From JBEIVB01 sp040374085 (GTDB taxonomy: Bacteria > Bacteroidota > Bacteroidia > UBA4408): a DNA stretch of 34,544 nucleotides. Location of the stretch: contig JBEIVB010000017.1 of assembly GCA_040374085.1 (NCBI GenBank), positions 1 through 34,544 of the forward strand, written 5' to 3'. This document shows, in pieces, positions 7,916 through 16,365 of the stretch (position 1 is the stretch's first letter; every line of letters starts with the position of its first letter). The translations under genes were made by a program, and so were the position numbers. The notes beneath the pieces are model-generated. The model was not told the origin of the DNA. It did not search any database and saw only the letters and a program-made list of their open reading frames with translations.

Positions 7916-8670
7916 TCTTCTGAATTCCAAATACGCCAGCTCGCTTCGGCTTGTTCCTGCAGCATAGAGAGGCCATTGAGCACCGCAGCACCTTGCCCGC
8001 GGGCCGCAGCCAGCAGGGCCGTTTCGGGCGGATTGTACACCACATCCACCACCAGATGGTCTATGGAAAAGCCGGAGTAGGGAAGAGGTAAGGTCTGCTC
8101 CGGATAATTGACCGTGCCAACGGGGGTGGTATTCACCACCAAAGGGAAAGGGCCAAACCCAATGCCTTCCAATTCCCGAAAACTCAGGTTGGACAACATA
8201 TCCCCGGAAGCGTTTCGGGCCGCCACCACAACATCAATGCCCAGTTGGCGCAACACCCAGCCTACCGATTTGGCGGTGGCTCCGTTACCCAGCACCAGCG
8301 CCCGGGTATGAAGGCTGGCCAGAAAGGGCTTTATGCTGCGCGAAAAGCCTATTACATCTGTGTTGTAGCCATGCCACTCCGTAATGCCCGAAACGCCGGT
8401 TTTGCGCTTCACACAATTTACTACACCAAGGGATTCTGCAGCAGCATCGCCCATCAACAAGTGAGGAGTTAGGGATTGCTTGTGCGGGATGGTGACGTTG
8501 AAACCCAATAGGTTCAAGGATTCTGCTTCGCGCAAAAATTCGCCTGCCTCGGGGCGTTCAAACAGGCTGTAGGTAGCATCCGAAATGCCTTCGCGCAAGA
8601 ATTTTTCTTCGAAGAAGGCCTTCGAAAAAGAATGTCCAAGAGGATAACCAAGCAACCCGAAATGCCGCAT
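7912..8670 (-). CDS. aroE: Shikimate dehydrogenase
   Basis: A 252-residue protein with the complete AroE signature. It has the shikimate-binding GYPLGHSFSK (Ser14, Ser16), NVTIPHK with catalytic Lys64, GYNTD with its Asp, the NADP loop GNGATAK, VNTTPVGT, and DVVYNP near the C-terminus. It reduces 3-dehydroshikimate with NADPH in aromatic amino acid synthesis. The ATG overlaps the stop codon of the dedA-like gene by one base. It is the last gene of the panB operon. Confidence 0.96.
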   Translation of the reverse strand: MRHFGLLGYPLGHSFSKAFFEEKFLREGISDATYSLFERPEAGEFLREAESLNLLGFNVTIPHKQSLTPHLLMGDAAAESLGVVNCVKRKTGVSGITEWHGYNTDVIGFSRSIKPFLASLHTRALVLGNGATAKSVGWVLRQLGIDVVVAARNASGDMLSNLSFRELEGIGFGPFPLVVNTTPVGTVNYPEQTLPLPYSGFSIDHLVVDVVYNPPETALLAAARGQGAAVLNGLSMLQEQAEASWRIWNSED

Positions 8671-9302
8671 CAGACCTTTCCAAACCGTTGTTTCAATAGG
8701 CCAAATGCAACGGGCAACAACGAAATGCCTATGATGCCAAATACCACCATTTCAAAGTTGTTGCGGATGATGGGCATGCTTCCGAAGTAATAACCGGCAA
8801 GGGTAAGCAACGTTACCCATAAGGCTCCACCTACCACACAGAACAGCACAAAGCGGCTGTATTTCATAGAACCCACGCCTGCCACGAACGGAGCGAAGGT
8901 GCGCACAATGGGCACAAAGCGGGCCATGATGATGGTTTTACCCCCGTGCTTTTCATAATATGCCTGGGTTTTAACGAGGTATTTCTTTTTGAAAAAGCGG
9001 GTTTTGTCTTGGGTGAGTATGGCCGGTCCAAGCCGGCTTCCAATGAAGTAATTCACATGATCGCCTAGGATGGCCGAGAGGAACAAAAGCGGAATGAGTA
9101 CCCACACATTCAACACTCCAATTTTGGCAATGATGGCGCCCGCCGCAAAGAGCAAGGAATCGCCCGGCAGGAGAGGCGTTACCACCAGCCCGGTTTCGCA
9201 AAAGATGATCAGGCAGAGAATGAGGTAACTGGTGGTTTGGTATTCCGTAACCAGGGCTTCGAGATGATGGTCGAGGTGAAGGAAGAAATCTACTACGTTC
9301 AT
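8670..9302 (-). CDS. DedA/VTT family membrane protein
   Basis: A 210-residue polytopic membrane protein. It contains the family motif FCETGLVVTPLLPGDSLLF near the first membrane segment, the conserved ARFVPIVRTFAPFVAG segment with its essential Arg residues, and a C-terminal pair of membrane segments. DedA proteins act in the inner membrane; several have been linked to undecaprenyl-phosphate or phospholipid recycling and envelope integrity. Which lipid this one handles cannot be inferred. It lies 10 bp behind the pseudouridine synthase gene and overlaps aroE by one base. Confidence 0.93.
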   Translation of the reverse strand: MNVVDFFLHLDHHLEALVTEYQTTSYLILCLIIFCETGLVVTPLLPGDSLLFAAGAIIAKIGVLNVWVLIPLLFLSAILGDHVNYFIGSRLGPAILTQDKTRFFKKKYLVKTQAYYEKHGGKTIIMARFVPIVRTFAPFVAGVGSMKYSRFVLFCVVGGALWVTLLTLAGYYFGSMPIIRNNFEMVVFGIIGISLLPVAFGLLKQRFGKV

Positions 9303-9312
9303 GCCAAAAGGG

Positions 9313-10017
9313 TTATGTTAGGGTCTTGGAGGCCAGGGCTTGCCAGAGGGCTTCTTCGGGCACCGGTGCCACAATCTCGGTGGCTATACCGGTAACGGGA
9401 TGCGCAAAGGCCAGTTTTCGGGCGTGCAAATGTATGGAACCATCGGGGTTGCTGCGACGGGCACCGTATTTTAAATCGCCTTTGATGATGGAGCCTATGG
9501 TGCTCAGCTGAACCCGTATCTGATGGTGCCTACCCGTTTGAGGCTTCACCTCCAGCAGGTGATACCGATCGCCGCTGCACAGCACGCGGTATTCCAGTAC
9601 GCTGCGCAAATACCCGGGAGTTTCGCTGCTGCGGGCAAACGACTTGTTCTTGACCTGGTCTTTCTTTAGAAAATGAACCAGCTCTCCGGCCAGGGGGTTG
9701 GGCAGATCCTGCACCACAGCCCAATAGGTTTTTTCTATGGAACGCTCCTGGAACTGCGCGTTCATGCGCGCCAAGGCCTTGCTGGTTTTGGCAAACAACA
9801 CCACCCCACTCACAGGCCTATCCAAACGATGGATAACGCCCAAAAACACGTTGCCGGGCTTGTGATCCCGCACTTTCAAATACTGCTTCAACAGATCGGG
9901 CAAAGCCTCATCGCCGGTCTTATCGCCCTGAACTAGGTCGGATGCACGCTTGTTGATGGCCAGCAGGTGGTTGTCTTCGAAAAGCACCTGCACAGGTAGT
10001 AATGGAGCTTCGGTCAC
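9313..10017 (-). CDS. RluA-family pseudouridine synthase
   Basis: A 234-residue protein with the RluA catalytic motif GVIHRLDRPVSGVVLFAKT, in which Asp66 is the nucleophile. RHHQIRVQL and a HARKLAFAHP motif follow in the C-terminal half. There is no S4 RNA-binding domain in front, as the protein begins directly with the LFEDNHLLAINK strand. It should isomerise uridine to pseudouridine in rRNA or tRNA, but the target position cannot be assigned. It starts one base behind the panB stop codon. Confidence 0.93.
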   Translation of the reverse strand: MTEAPLLPVQVLFEDNHLLAINKRASDLVQGDKTGDEALPDLLKQYLKVRDHKPGNVFLGVIHRLDRPVSGVVLFAKTSKALARMNAQFQERSIEKTYWAVVQDLPNPLAGELVHFLKKDQVKNKSFARSSETPGYLRSVLEYRVLCSGDRYHLLEVKPQTGRHHQIRVQLSTIGSIIKGDLKYGARRSNPDGSIHLHARKLAFAHPVTGIATEIVAPVPEEALWQALASKTLT

Positions 10018-10018
10018 T

Positions 10019-10834
10019 TCAGTACTGCTCTTGAGCGTTCGGAAAATCAGAAGATTTTACATCGTTTACGTATTGCCCAACAGCGCCTTTTATTTCGTCG
10101 TACAGGTTCAAATAGCGTCGCAAAAAACGCGGATGGAAACTCTTGGTGATGCCCAGCAAATCGTGCAATACCAACACTTGCCCGTCAACCCCACCACCGG
10201 CTCCAATGCCAATAACGGGTATGGTGAGGCTCTTGGCCACCTGGGTGGCTAAGGTGCTGGGGATTTTCTCCAGCACAATGGAAAAACAGCCTTCTTGCTC
10301 CAGCAATACGGCATCTTGACGCAGTTTCTCAGCTTCGGCCTCCTCTTTTGCCCGAACGGTGTAAGTGCCAAAGCGATAAATGCTCTGAGGTGTTAAACCC
10401 AAATGCCCCATAACGGGAATACCAGAATCTACAATGCGCCGCACCGACTCCAGAATTTCTTTACCACCCTCCATTTTCACAGCATGGGCTCCCGCCTCTT
10501 TCATGAGGCGAATGGCACTCTCCAATGCGGTTTTGGAATTGCCCTGATAGGAGCCAAACGGCATGTCCACCACCACCAAAGCACGCTGCACGGCTTTCAC
10601 CACCCAAGTGCCGTGGTAAATCATTTGGTCGAGGGTAATGGTAACCGTGGTCTCATGACCCGACATCACATTGGCAGCCGAGTCGCCCACCAAGATCACA
10701 TCCACACCTGCATCGTCCACGATGCGCGCAAGGGAATAATCGTAGGAGGTGAGCATGGAAATGGGCTCGCCCCTGCGCTTCATCTCCTGAAGGGTATGCG
10801 TGGTTACTTTCCGAATTTCTTTGTGAATGGACAT
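10019..10834 (-). CDS. panB: 3-methyl-2-oxobutanoate hydroxymethyltransferase
   Basis: A 271-residue PanB. Conserved blocks are ISMLTSYDYSLARIVDDAG, ILVGDSAANVMSGH, the VDMPFGSYQ loop, VKMEGG, GHLGLTPQS and IPVIGIGAGGGVDGQVLV. It transfers a hydroxymethyl group from 5,10-methylenetetrahydrofolate to 2-oxoisovalerate, the first committed step of pantothenate synthesis. Other pan genes are not in the window. It is the first gene of a four-gene minus-strand operon with an RluA-type synthase, a DedA protein and aroE. Confidence 0.97.
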   Translation of the reverse strand: MSIHKEIRKVTTHTLQEMKRRGEPISMLTSYDYSLARIVDDAGVDVILVGDSAANVMSGHETTVTITLDQMIYHGTWVVKAVQRALVVVDMPFGSYQGNSKTALESAIRLMKEAGAHAVKMEGGKEILESVRRIVDSGIPVMGHLGLTPQSIYRFGTYTVRAKEEAEAEKLRQDAVLLEQEGCFSIVLEKIPSTLATQVAKSLTIPVIGIGAGGGVDGQVLVLHDLLGITKSFHPRFLRRYLNLYDEIKGAVGQYVNDVKSSDFPNAQEQY

Positions 10835-10851
10835 ACGGCGCGCTTATTCCA

Positions 10852-10859
10852 CAAAACTA
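10852..10859 (-). promoter_or_regulatory. Candidate -7 box (TAGTTTTG) for the panB operon
   Basis: TAGTTTTG on the minus strand ends 17 nt before the panB ATG. The nearest upstream TTG is only 15 nt away, shorter than the usual 17-23 nt, so the -33 element is doubtful. Confidence 0.5.
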
Positions 10860-10923
10860 AGCAATGTTCATCCACAAGGCCTTGAGAATTGTTTACTTTG
10901 CGCCGCTTTTCAGCTGCACACAC

Positions 10924-11949
10924 ATGCGCACCCAAATTCGACTCATTTCTATTTCCCTTCTTATTGCCTCATTAGGCCTGTTGTGGGAGGGATGCACGAC
11001 CAAGTTTCAGATCAACGAAGACTGGAAAGAAACTATGGTGGTGTATGGACTCCTTAACCAGCGCGACTCCATTCAATACATCAAAATAAACAAGGCGTTT
11101 TTGGGAGAGGGCAACAACCTAATTTATGCCCAGGAACCGGATTCAACGCTCTATCCTGCAGGTGCTTTGGACGTAAGCCTTCAAACGGTGGCCAACGGAC
11201 AGGGTGTGGGACCTTTGATTCCCCTGCGTGATACGGTGATACCGTTTACCGGAACATCGGCCGTGTTTAACCGCACCATCAATCGTTTGTATTATACCAA
11301 AGCGAAACTGAACGGAGATCGCACCTATCAGCTAAAAGCGGTTAATCCAAAAACCGGTGTAGGCGTGAAAGCCAGCACCGGGCTCATCAACGTGTTCGAT
11401 GACCCCAACGTTCCCCTCAACTTCTCCCTCGTTCTCCCCGATTCTTCCTACACCAGTACTACTTATACTTGGTCGTCGGTAACCAATGGCCTCCTCTACC
11501 AGTTGCAGATCACGTTCAACTACACCGAGACCGATGCCAACAATGTTACCACCGCTAAGAAGGTGGTGTGGAACTTAGACGAGCGTCGCTCGGAGAGTGC
11601 TGCCGGAGGAGCCAACATGAATTATGCCCTCAACGGCAAGGACATCCTCGGATTTTTGTTGGGTCAGAAGAACGATGCTTTTAAAGCAACCGGTGTTACC
11701 CGTCGCTGGGGCAACGTTGAAAGCCGCTTGTTTGTGGGCGGCACCGATTACGCCTACTACCGCGAGGTAAACCGCCCCACCACTGGCCTGCTGCTCGAAA
11801 AGCCGACATACACCAACGTCACCAACCTAACCGGAGAAAAAGGACTGGGCCTGGTTTCAAGTCGCACATCCAAACGTTTCCGCGACCGCAAGTTTGTAGA
11901 TACAACCTTGAACTTCTTAGCTGGGCAGGGATTGGGTTTTGTTCCATAA
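10924..11949 (+). CDS. Secreted protein or lipoprotein, possibly DUF4249-like
   Basis: The protein has 341 residues from the ATG at 10924. A 10864 ATG is in frame, but it would put 20 residues before a clear export signal. The N-terminus MRTQIRLISISLLIASLGLL is followed by WEGC, a possible lipobox with Cys24 but with unusual residues at -3 and -2. The mature part begins with a VVYGLLNQRDSIQYIKINKAF strand pattern that resembles the DUF4249 lipoproteins of Bacteroidota; I cannot confirm the family. The rest looks like beta-sheet with many Thr and Tyr. It stands alone between divergent panB and dnaK, with a hairpin behind it. Function is unknown. Confidence 0.7.
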   Translation: MRTQIRLISISLLIASLGLLWEGCTTKFQINEDWKETMVVYGLLNQRDSIQYIKINKAFLGEGNNLIYAQEPDSTLYPAGALDVSLQTVANGQGVGPLIPLRDTVIPFTGTSAVFNRTINRLYYTKAKLNGDRTYQLKAVNPKTGVGVKASTGLINVFDDPNVPLNFSLVLPDSSYTSTTYTWSSVTNGLLYQLQITFNYTETDANNVTTAKKVVWNLDERRSESAAGGANMNYALNGKDILGFLLGQKNDAFKATGVTRRWGNVESRLFVGGTDYAYYREVNRPTTGLLLEKPTYTNVTNLTGEKGLGLVSSRTSKRFRDRKFVDTTLNFLAGQGLGFVP

Positions 11950-11983
11950 CACCGCTCTTCTGTCTTTTTGTCACAAGAGTTTC

Positions 11984-12013
11984 GCGCCCCTGTCGGTTCA
12001 ACGGCAGGGGCGC
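11984..12013 (+). terminator. GC-rich hairpin after the 10924 gene
   Basis: A 12-bp stem with one G-U pair joins 11984-11995 to 12002-12013 around a 6-nt loop. The following bases are not a clean U-run (TGTCATTATT). It may be a weak terminator or a leader hairpin upstream of dnaK. The gap 11950-12104 contains no CIRCE element. Confidence 0.5.
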
Positions 12014-12104
12014 TGTCATTATTACCCCTTTTAAAAAGAAATAAGGCATGGCATAGGCTTTGACCTGAGCACGCCAAACAAAACAACCAACCAGCATCCT
12101 CATC

Positions 12105-14000
12105 ATGGGAAAAATCATTGGAATCGACTTAGGCACCACCAACTCCTGCGTGGCCGTTATGGAAGGGAACGAGCCTGTAGTCATTCAAAACAGCGAAGGC
12201 AAACGCACCACACCTTCTATTGTGGGGTTTGTAGAAAACAACGAACGTAAAATTGGCGACCCTGCAAAGCGTCAAGCCATAACCAACCCAAGGCGCACCG
12301 TTTATTCCATTAAGCGTTTTATGGGTGAAACCTTTGACAAAGTGAGTACTGAAGTTGGCCGCGTTCCATACAGCGTAGTGCGAGGCGACAACAACACACC
12401 GCGTGTAGACATTGACGGAAGGTTATACACACCTCAGGAAATTTCGGCTATGATTCTTCAGAAAATGAAGAAGACCGCAGAAGACCACCTGGGCACCACC
12501 ATCACCGAAGCGGTTATTACCGTTCCTGCCTACTTCAACGACGCTCAGCGCCAGGCCACCAAAGAGGCCGGAGAAATTGCCGGATTAACCGTTAAGCGCA
12601 TCATCAACGAGCCAACTGCGGCTGCCCTTGCTTACGGATTAGATAAGAAGAACCAAGACATGAAAATTGTGGTGTTCGACTGCGGTGGTGGAACACACGA
12701 TGTATCCGTGTTGGAGTTGGGCGATGGCGTGTTTGAAGTAAAATCTACCGGTGGCGATACGCACTTGGGTGGCGACGACTTCGACCAAGTGATTATAGAC
12801 TGGTTGGCCGCTGAGTTTCAATCGGACGAAGGCATAGATTTGCGCAAAGACCCAATGGCCTTACAGCGTTTGAAAGAAGCTGCCGAGAAAGCCAAGATTG
12901 AGCTCTCCAGCACCACCTCTTCTGAAATCAACTTACCTTATATAATGCCGGTTAACGGCATTCCAAAGCACTTGGTGCGCAGCTTAACCCGGGCTAAGTT
13001 CGAGCAGCTTGCCGACAGCCTCATTCGCCGTACCATAGAGCCCTGCAAAACCACTTTGCAGCAAGCCGGCCTCAGTACCTCCGACATAGACGAAATCATC
13101 CTCGTGGGCGGTTCAACCCGTATACCGGCCATCCAGAAAGCGGTGGAAGATTTCTTTGGCAAAGCACCTTCTAAGGGTGTGAACCCAGATGAAGTAGTGG
13201 CCATTGGTGCAGCCATCCAAGGCGGTGTGCTCACCGGAGAAGTAAAAGACGTACTCCTTTTAGATGTTACGCCACTCTCCCTTGGCATCGAAACCATGGG
13301 CGGTGTAATGACCCGTTTGATTGAGTCGAACACCACCATCCCAACCAAAAAATCGGAGGTATTCTCTACCGCCAGTGACAACCAGCCAAGTGTGGAAATC
13401 CACATCCTCCAAGGCGAGCGTCCTATGGCCAATCAGAACCGCACCATCGGTCGTTTCCACCTTGACGGCATTCCACCGGCACGCCGCGGTGAGCCGCAAA
13501 TCGAAGTCATCTTCGACATCGATGCCAACGGCATCTTGCACGTAACCGCCAAAGACAAGGCCAGCGGAAAATCGCAAAACATCCGCATCGAAGCCTCTTC
13601 CGGCCTATCCGACGCCGAAATTGATCGCATGAAAAAAGAGGCAGAAGCCAATGCAGATGCAGACAAGCAAGCGCGTGAAGAGGTGGAAAAACTGAACCAG
13701 GCCGACAGTTTGGTTTTCCAAACCGAAAAGCAGTTAAAAGAGTTTGGTGATAAAATCCCGGCAGAGAAGAAGACGGCCATTGAAACGGCTATGAATGCAC
13801 TCAAAGCTGCTCATTCAGCCAAAGACCTGCCGGCCATAGCCCGTGAAATGGAAAACCTCAACAACGCTTGGAGTGCCGCCTCGCAGGATATGTACCAAGG
13901 CGGAGACCAACCGCCCCAGGGCGATGGAGGGCAAGGCAACCCCAATGCGAACGCTTCTTCTGAAGCTACGGATGTAGATTTCGAAGAGGTTAAGTCGTAA
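12105..14000 (+). CDS. dnaK: Molecular chaperone DnaK (Hsp70)
   Basis: A full-length 631-residue Hsp70. The N-terminus GIDLGTTNSCVAVMEG, the NEPTAAALAYG segment, the adenosine motif VGGSTRIPAIQ, and the linker-substrate domain from DVLLLDVTPLSLGIET to FHLDGIPPARRG are all present. The tail ends in a Gly/Asn/Gln-rich stretch and a charged end (DVDFEEVKS). The phosphate-2 motif reads DCGGGTHD, with Cys where Leu or Phe is usual. DnaK folds and protects cytosolic proteins with DnaJ and GrpE, neither of which is next to it here. It appears monocistronic, with a strong terminator behind it. No CIRCE operator and no exact TAnnTTTG box is seen; TAGGCTTTG (12054-12062) has one extra base. Confidence 0.98.
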   Translation: MGKIIGIDLGTTNSCVAVMEGNEPVVIQNSEGKRTTPSIVGFVENNERKIGDPAKRQAITNPRRTVYSIKRFMGETFDKVSTEVGRVPYSVVRGDNNTPRVDIDGRLYTPQEISAMILQKMKKTAEDHLGTTITEAVITVPAYFNDAQRQATKEAGEIAGLTVKRIINEPTAAALAYGLDKKNQDMKIVVFDCGGGTHDVSVLELGDGVFEVKSTGGDTHLGGDDFDQVIIDWLAAEFQSDEGIDLRKDPMALQRLKEAAEKAKIELSSTTSSEINLPYIMPVNGIPKHLVRSLTRAKFEQLADSLIRRTIEPCKTTLQQAGLSTSDIDEIILVGGSTRIPAIQKAVEDFFGKAPSKGVNPDEVVAIGAAIQGGVLTGEVKDVLLLDVTPLSLGIETMGGVMTRLIESNTTIPTKKSEVFSTASDNQPSVEIHILQGERPMANQNRTIGRFHLDGIPPARRGEPQIEVIFDIDANGILHVTAKDKASGKSQNIRIEASSGLSDAEIDRMKKEAEANADADKQAREEVEKLNQADSLVFQTEKQLKEFGDKIPAEKKTAIETAMNALKAAHSAKDLPAIAREMENLNNAWSAASQDMYQGGDQPPQGDGGQGNPNANASSEATDVDFEEVKS

Positions 14001-14019
14001 CGTTTAAACAATCTATTGC

Positions 14020-14054
14020 AAAAAAAGGCCGCTCGAATTGAGCGGCCTTTTTTT
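14020..14054. terminator. Bidirectional terminator between dnaK and the phosphohexomutase
   Basis: A perfect 15-bp stem, 14020-14034 with 14040-14054, closes a 5-nt loop. The core is GGCCGCTC/GAGCGGCC with A- and T-runs on both sides. It lies between two convergent genes and should stop both. Confidence 0.93.
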
Positions 14055-14072
14055 TGTTTGGGTTGGGGCAAA

Positions 14073-15482
14073 TCAATCGCCCAACAAGGTTTTACGGCAA
14101 GCCTCCAAAATGCGAAATGCACCTTCTTTATCCTTAGAATCTGCGTAGGTGCGCAATACAGGCTCTGTGCCCGAGGCGCGGATCATAAGCCACTCGTTTT
14201 CGTTGAAAAAGAACTTCCAACCGTCGAGATCCTCCACTCGTTCTACTTTGTAGTCGCCAAATTGGGTGAGGGTTCCGGCTTTGCATTTTTGAATGATGTC
14301 TTGTTTCACCGATTCTTTCAACTGAAGATCGTTGCGTTCAAACCAGAAAGATCCGGTGATGGCATACACTTCTTGAATGAGGTCCTGAAGGCTTTTGCCG
14401 GTTTTGGCCATGAACTCCCAAATGGTAAGTCCCATCCAAATGCCGTCGCGCTCGGGGATGTGACCTTTGATGGCTATGCCTCCGCTTTCTTCTCCACCCA
14501 GCAAGACATCCTCCTTTATCATAATGCCGCAGATGTATTTGAAGCCAATCTTCACCACCTCAAGCGGTAGGCCATAATGTTGGCACATGGCCTTAATTTT
14601 TACTGTGGTGGAGAAGGCCGTGCACACTTTTCCATCGAGTCCCTTGTACTTTTTCAGATAATGAATGAGCAGGAGGATGATGTGGTGGCTGTCTACAAAG
14701 TTTCCGTTTGCATCGTAGAGGCCAAGACGGTCGGCATCGCCGTCGGTAACCAAGCCACAGTCGATGTTTTCGGCCACTTGTATAAGCTCCGAGAACTCGC
14801 GCAGATTTTTGTGGATGGGTTCGGGTGCCTGTCCCTCAAAACCGGGATTGTGGTCGCAATGCAAAAAGGTGATGTCGGGCAGGAGGCGACGCATTACATT
14901 TTGCCCGGCCCCAAACATGGCATCGTAAGCAAACTCCATGTTGCTGTTTCGGATGGCATCGAGATCGAAGTGTTTGGCTACGTGGTCGCAATAAAGGGTC
15001 TCCAGATCAATGGGAGTAACTTTGCCCGATGCCAGGGCATCTTCTAATGCGGGTAGGGTAGAAGCAGAAGGAGCTGAGGGCTGAATGAGGTCTTCTATTT
15101 CCTGCACGTCCTCGGGCAACAAAGGCCCTCCGTAGGAACCTTTAAGTTTGTAGCCGTTGTATTCGGGTGGGTTGTGGCTGGCGGTGATGATGATGCCCAA
15201 GTCGGCACCGCGCTGAAGCGTGCCAAGGGAAACCATTGGGGTAGAAACAAAGCCTTCCGCCAGATGCACAGAAATGTTGTGTGCGGCCATTACGCGAGCA
15301 ACGGTTTGGGCAAATAATGGGCCTGCAAAGCGGCAATCGTGCCCCACCACAACGGAGGGGTTTGCGTTTCGTTTTTTAAGCCACTTGGCGGTGGCCTCGG
15401 CCACGCGCGCCACGTTGTCGGCGGTAAAATCTTCTGCAATGATGGCTCTCCAGCCGTCGGTTCCAAATTTTATGGTGCTCAT
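14073..15482 (-). CDS. Phosphohexomutase (phosphoglucomutase/phosphomannomutase family)
   Basis: A 469-residue alpha-D-phosphohexomutase with the four expected loops. These are the phosphoserine loop TASHNPPEYNGYK (Ser102), the metal loop DGDADRLGLYD, the sugar loop GGEESGGIAIKGHIPERDG, and the phosphate loop RASGTEPVLRTY. It isomerises sugar 1- and 6-phosphates. The sugar loop alone does not settle whether glucose, mannose or glucosamine phosphate is the main substrate, so I give no symbol. It lies 61 bp behind cdaA and has its own -7 box, so it may be transcribed both from folP-cdaA and alone. Confidence 0.92.
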   Translation of the reverse strand: MSTIKFGTDGWRAIIAEDFTADNVARVAEATAKWLKKRNANPSVVVGHDCRFAGPLFAQTVARVMAAHNISVHLAEGFVSTPMVSLGTLQRGADLGIIITASHNPPEYNGYKLKGSYGGPLLPEDVQEIEDLIQPSAPSASTLPALEDALASGKVTPIDLETLYCDHVAKHFDLDAIRNSNMEFAYDAMFGAGQNVMRRLLPDITFLHCDHNPGFEGQAPEPIHKNLREFSELIQVAENIDCGLVTDGDADRLGLYDANGNFVDSHHIILLLIHYLKKYKGLDGKVCTAFSTTVKIKAMCQHYGLPLEVVKIGFKYICGIMIKEDVLLGGEESGGIAIKGHIPERDGIWMGLTIWEFMAKTGKSLQDLIQEVYAITGSFWFERNDLQLKESVKQDIIQKCKAGTLTQFGDYKVERVEDLDGWKFFFNENEWLMIRASGTEPVLRTYADSKDKEGAFRILEACRKTLLGD

Positions 15483-15519
15483 AATGTAAATGGTGTTCGG
15501 TGTGTAATTTCAAGGGGCG

Positions 15520-15527
15520 CAAAGATA
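15520..15527 (-). promoter_or_regulatory. Candidate -7 box (TATCTTTG) for the phosphohexomutase
   Basis: TATCTTTG on the minus strand lies in the 61-bp gap between cdaA and the phosphohexomutase gene, 37 nt before its ATG. No TTG is seen at the -33 distance. It suggests independent expression within the folP-cdaA cluster. Confidence 0.55.
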
Positions 15528-15543
15528 ACAAGAAGAGCCACCC

Positions 15544-16365
15544 TTAGGCAGGGAACTCGCGCTCCAGCAGTTTGCGCAACTCGTCGGGAGTTATGGCCAT
15601 GCGGAGGTTTCCGTTCTGGGCGAAGCAGATTTCACCCGTTTGCTCGCTCACTACGATGGCAATGGCATCGGTGGTTTCGGTTATGCCCGCCGCAGCACGG
15701 TGGCGCATGCCCAGGTGGGCCGGAAAGTTCTCTTTCTCTGATACAGGCAACACACACCGCGCGGCATCGAGGTGGTCGCCCGAGATGATGACGGCTCCAT
15801 CGTGCAGGGGACTGTTCTTAAAGAAAACGCTCTCGAGCAAGCGGGCACTCAACTTGGCTCCAACCGCCTCACCGGTGTTGGCAAAGAAGCCCAAATCGGT
15901 TTTGGTTTGAATCACCAACAAGGCACCGGTCTTAGTCTCCGCCATATTGCGGCATGCTTTCACTATGTTGTGGATGTCTAAGGAGTGCTGGCCCCCATCG
16001 GGAGTGGTTAAGTTGCGCCAGGAGTCTTTCCATTTGCGCTTACCAAGAAAACCATTGGTGCCAATGAGAAGCAAAAAGCGCCTCAGCTCTTGTTGAAACA
16101 CCACGATGATGGCGATGACACCCACCCCAATGAACTGCCCTAAAATGGTGGCCAATAGCTGCATTTTTAAGGCCCTTACGATGAGCCACAAGAAGTACAC
16201 CGACATGATGCCGGTGATGATGTTGATGGCCACACTGCCTTTTACAATGCGGTAGAGCTGGAAGAGGAGCAACGCCACCAAAGCAATGTCCAGCGCATCG
16301 AGCCACCCAACGGTGAGGAAGTCGGGCAGCAGGGGCCATAGACCCAAGATTATGCCTGTTGCCAT
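15544..16365 (-). CDS. cdaA: Diadenylate cyclase CdaA
   Basis: A 273-residue membrane-bound diadenylate cyclase. Three hydrophobic segments fill the first 90 residues. A linker and the DAC domain follow, with the catalytic DGA motif (SPLHDGAVI, 189-191) and RHR motif (GMRHRAAAGITE, 221-223). It makes cyclic di-AMP from two ATP at the inner membrane; c-di-AMP controls potassium and osmotic balance in other bacteria. It overlaps the end of folP by 16 bp, so the two are co-expressed. A phosphohexomutase follows, which recalls the cdaA-cdaR-glmM order of Firmicutes, but there is no cdaR gene. Confidence 0.94.
   Translation of the reverse strand: MATGIILGLWPLLPDFLTVGWLDALDIALVALLLFQLYRIVKGSVAINIITGIMSVYFLWLIVRALKMQLLATILGQFIGVGVIAIIVVFQQELRRFLLLIGTNGFLGKRKWKDSWRNLTTPDGGQHSLDIHNIVKACRNMAETKTGALLVIQTKTDLGFFANTGEAVGAKLSARLLESVFFKNSPLHDGAVIISGDHLDAARCVLPVSEKENFPAHLGMRHRAAAGITETTDAIAIVVSEQTGEICFAQNGNLRMAITPDELRKLLEREFPA

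Noticed and set aside
11950..12104. CIRCE operator before dnaK
   Set aside because: No TTAGCACTC/GAGTGCTAA inverted repeat is present; the only hairpin there has a different sequence.
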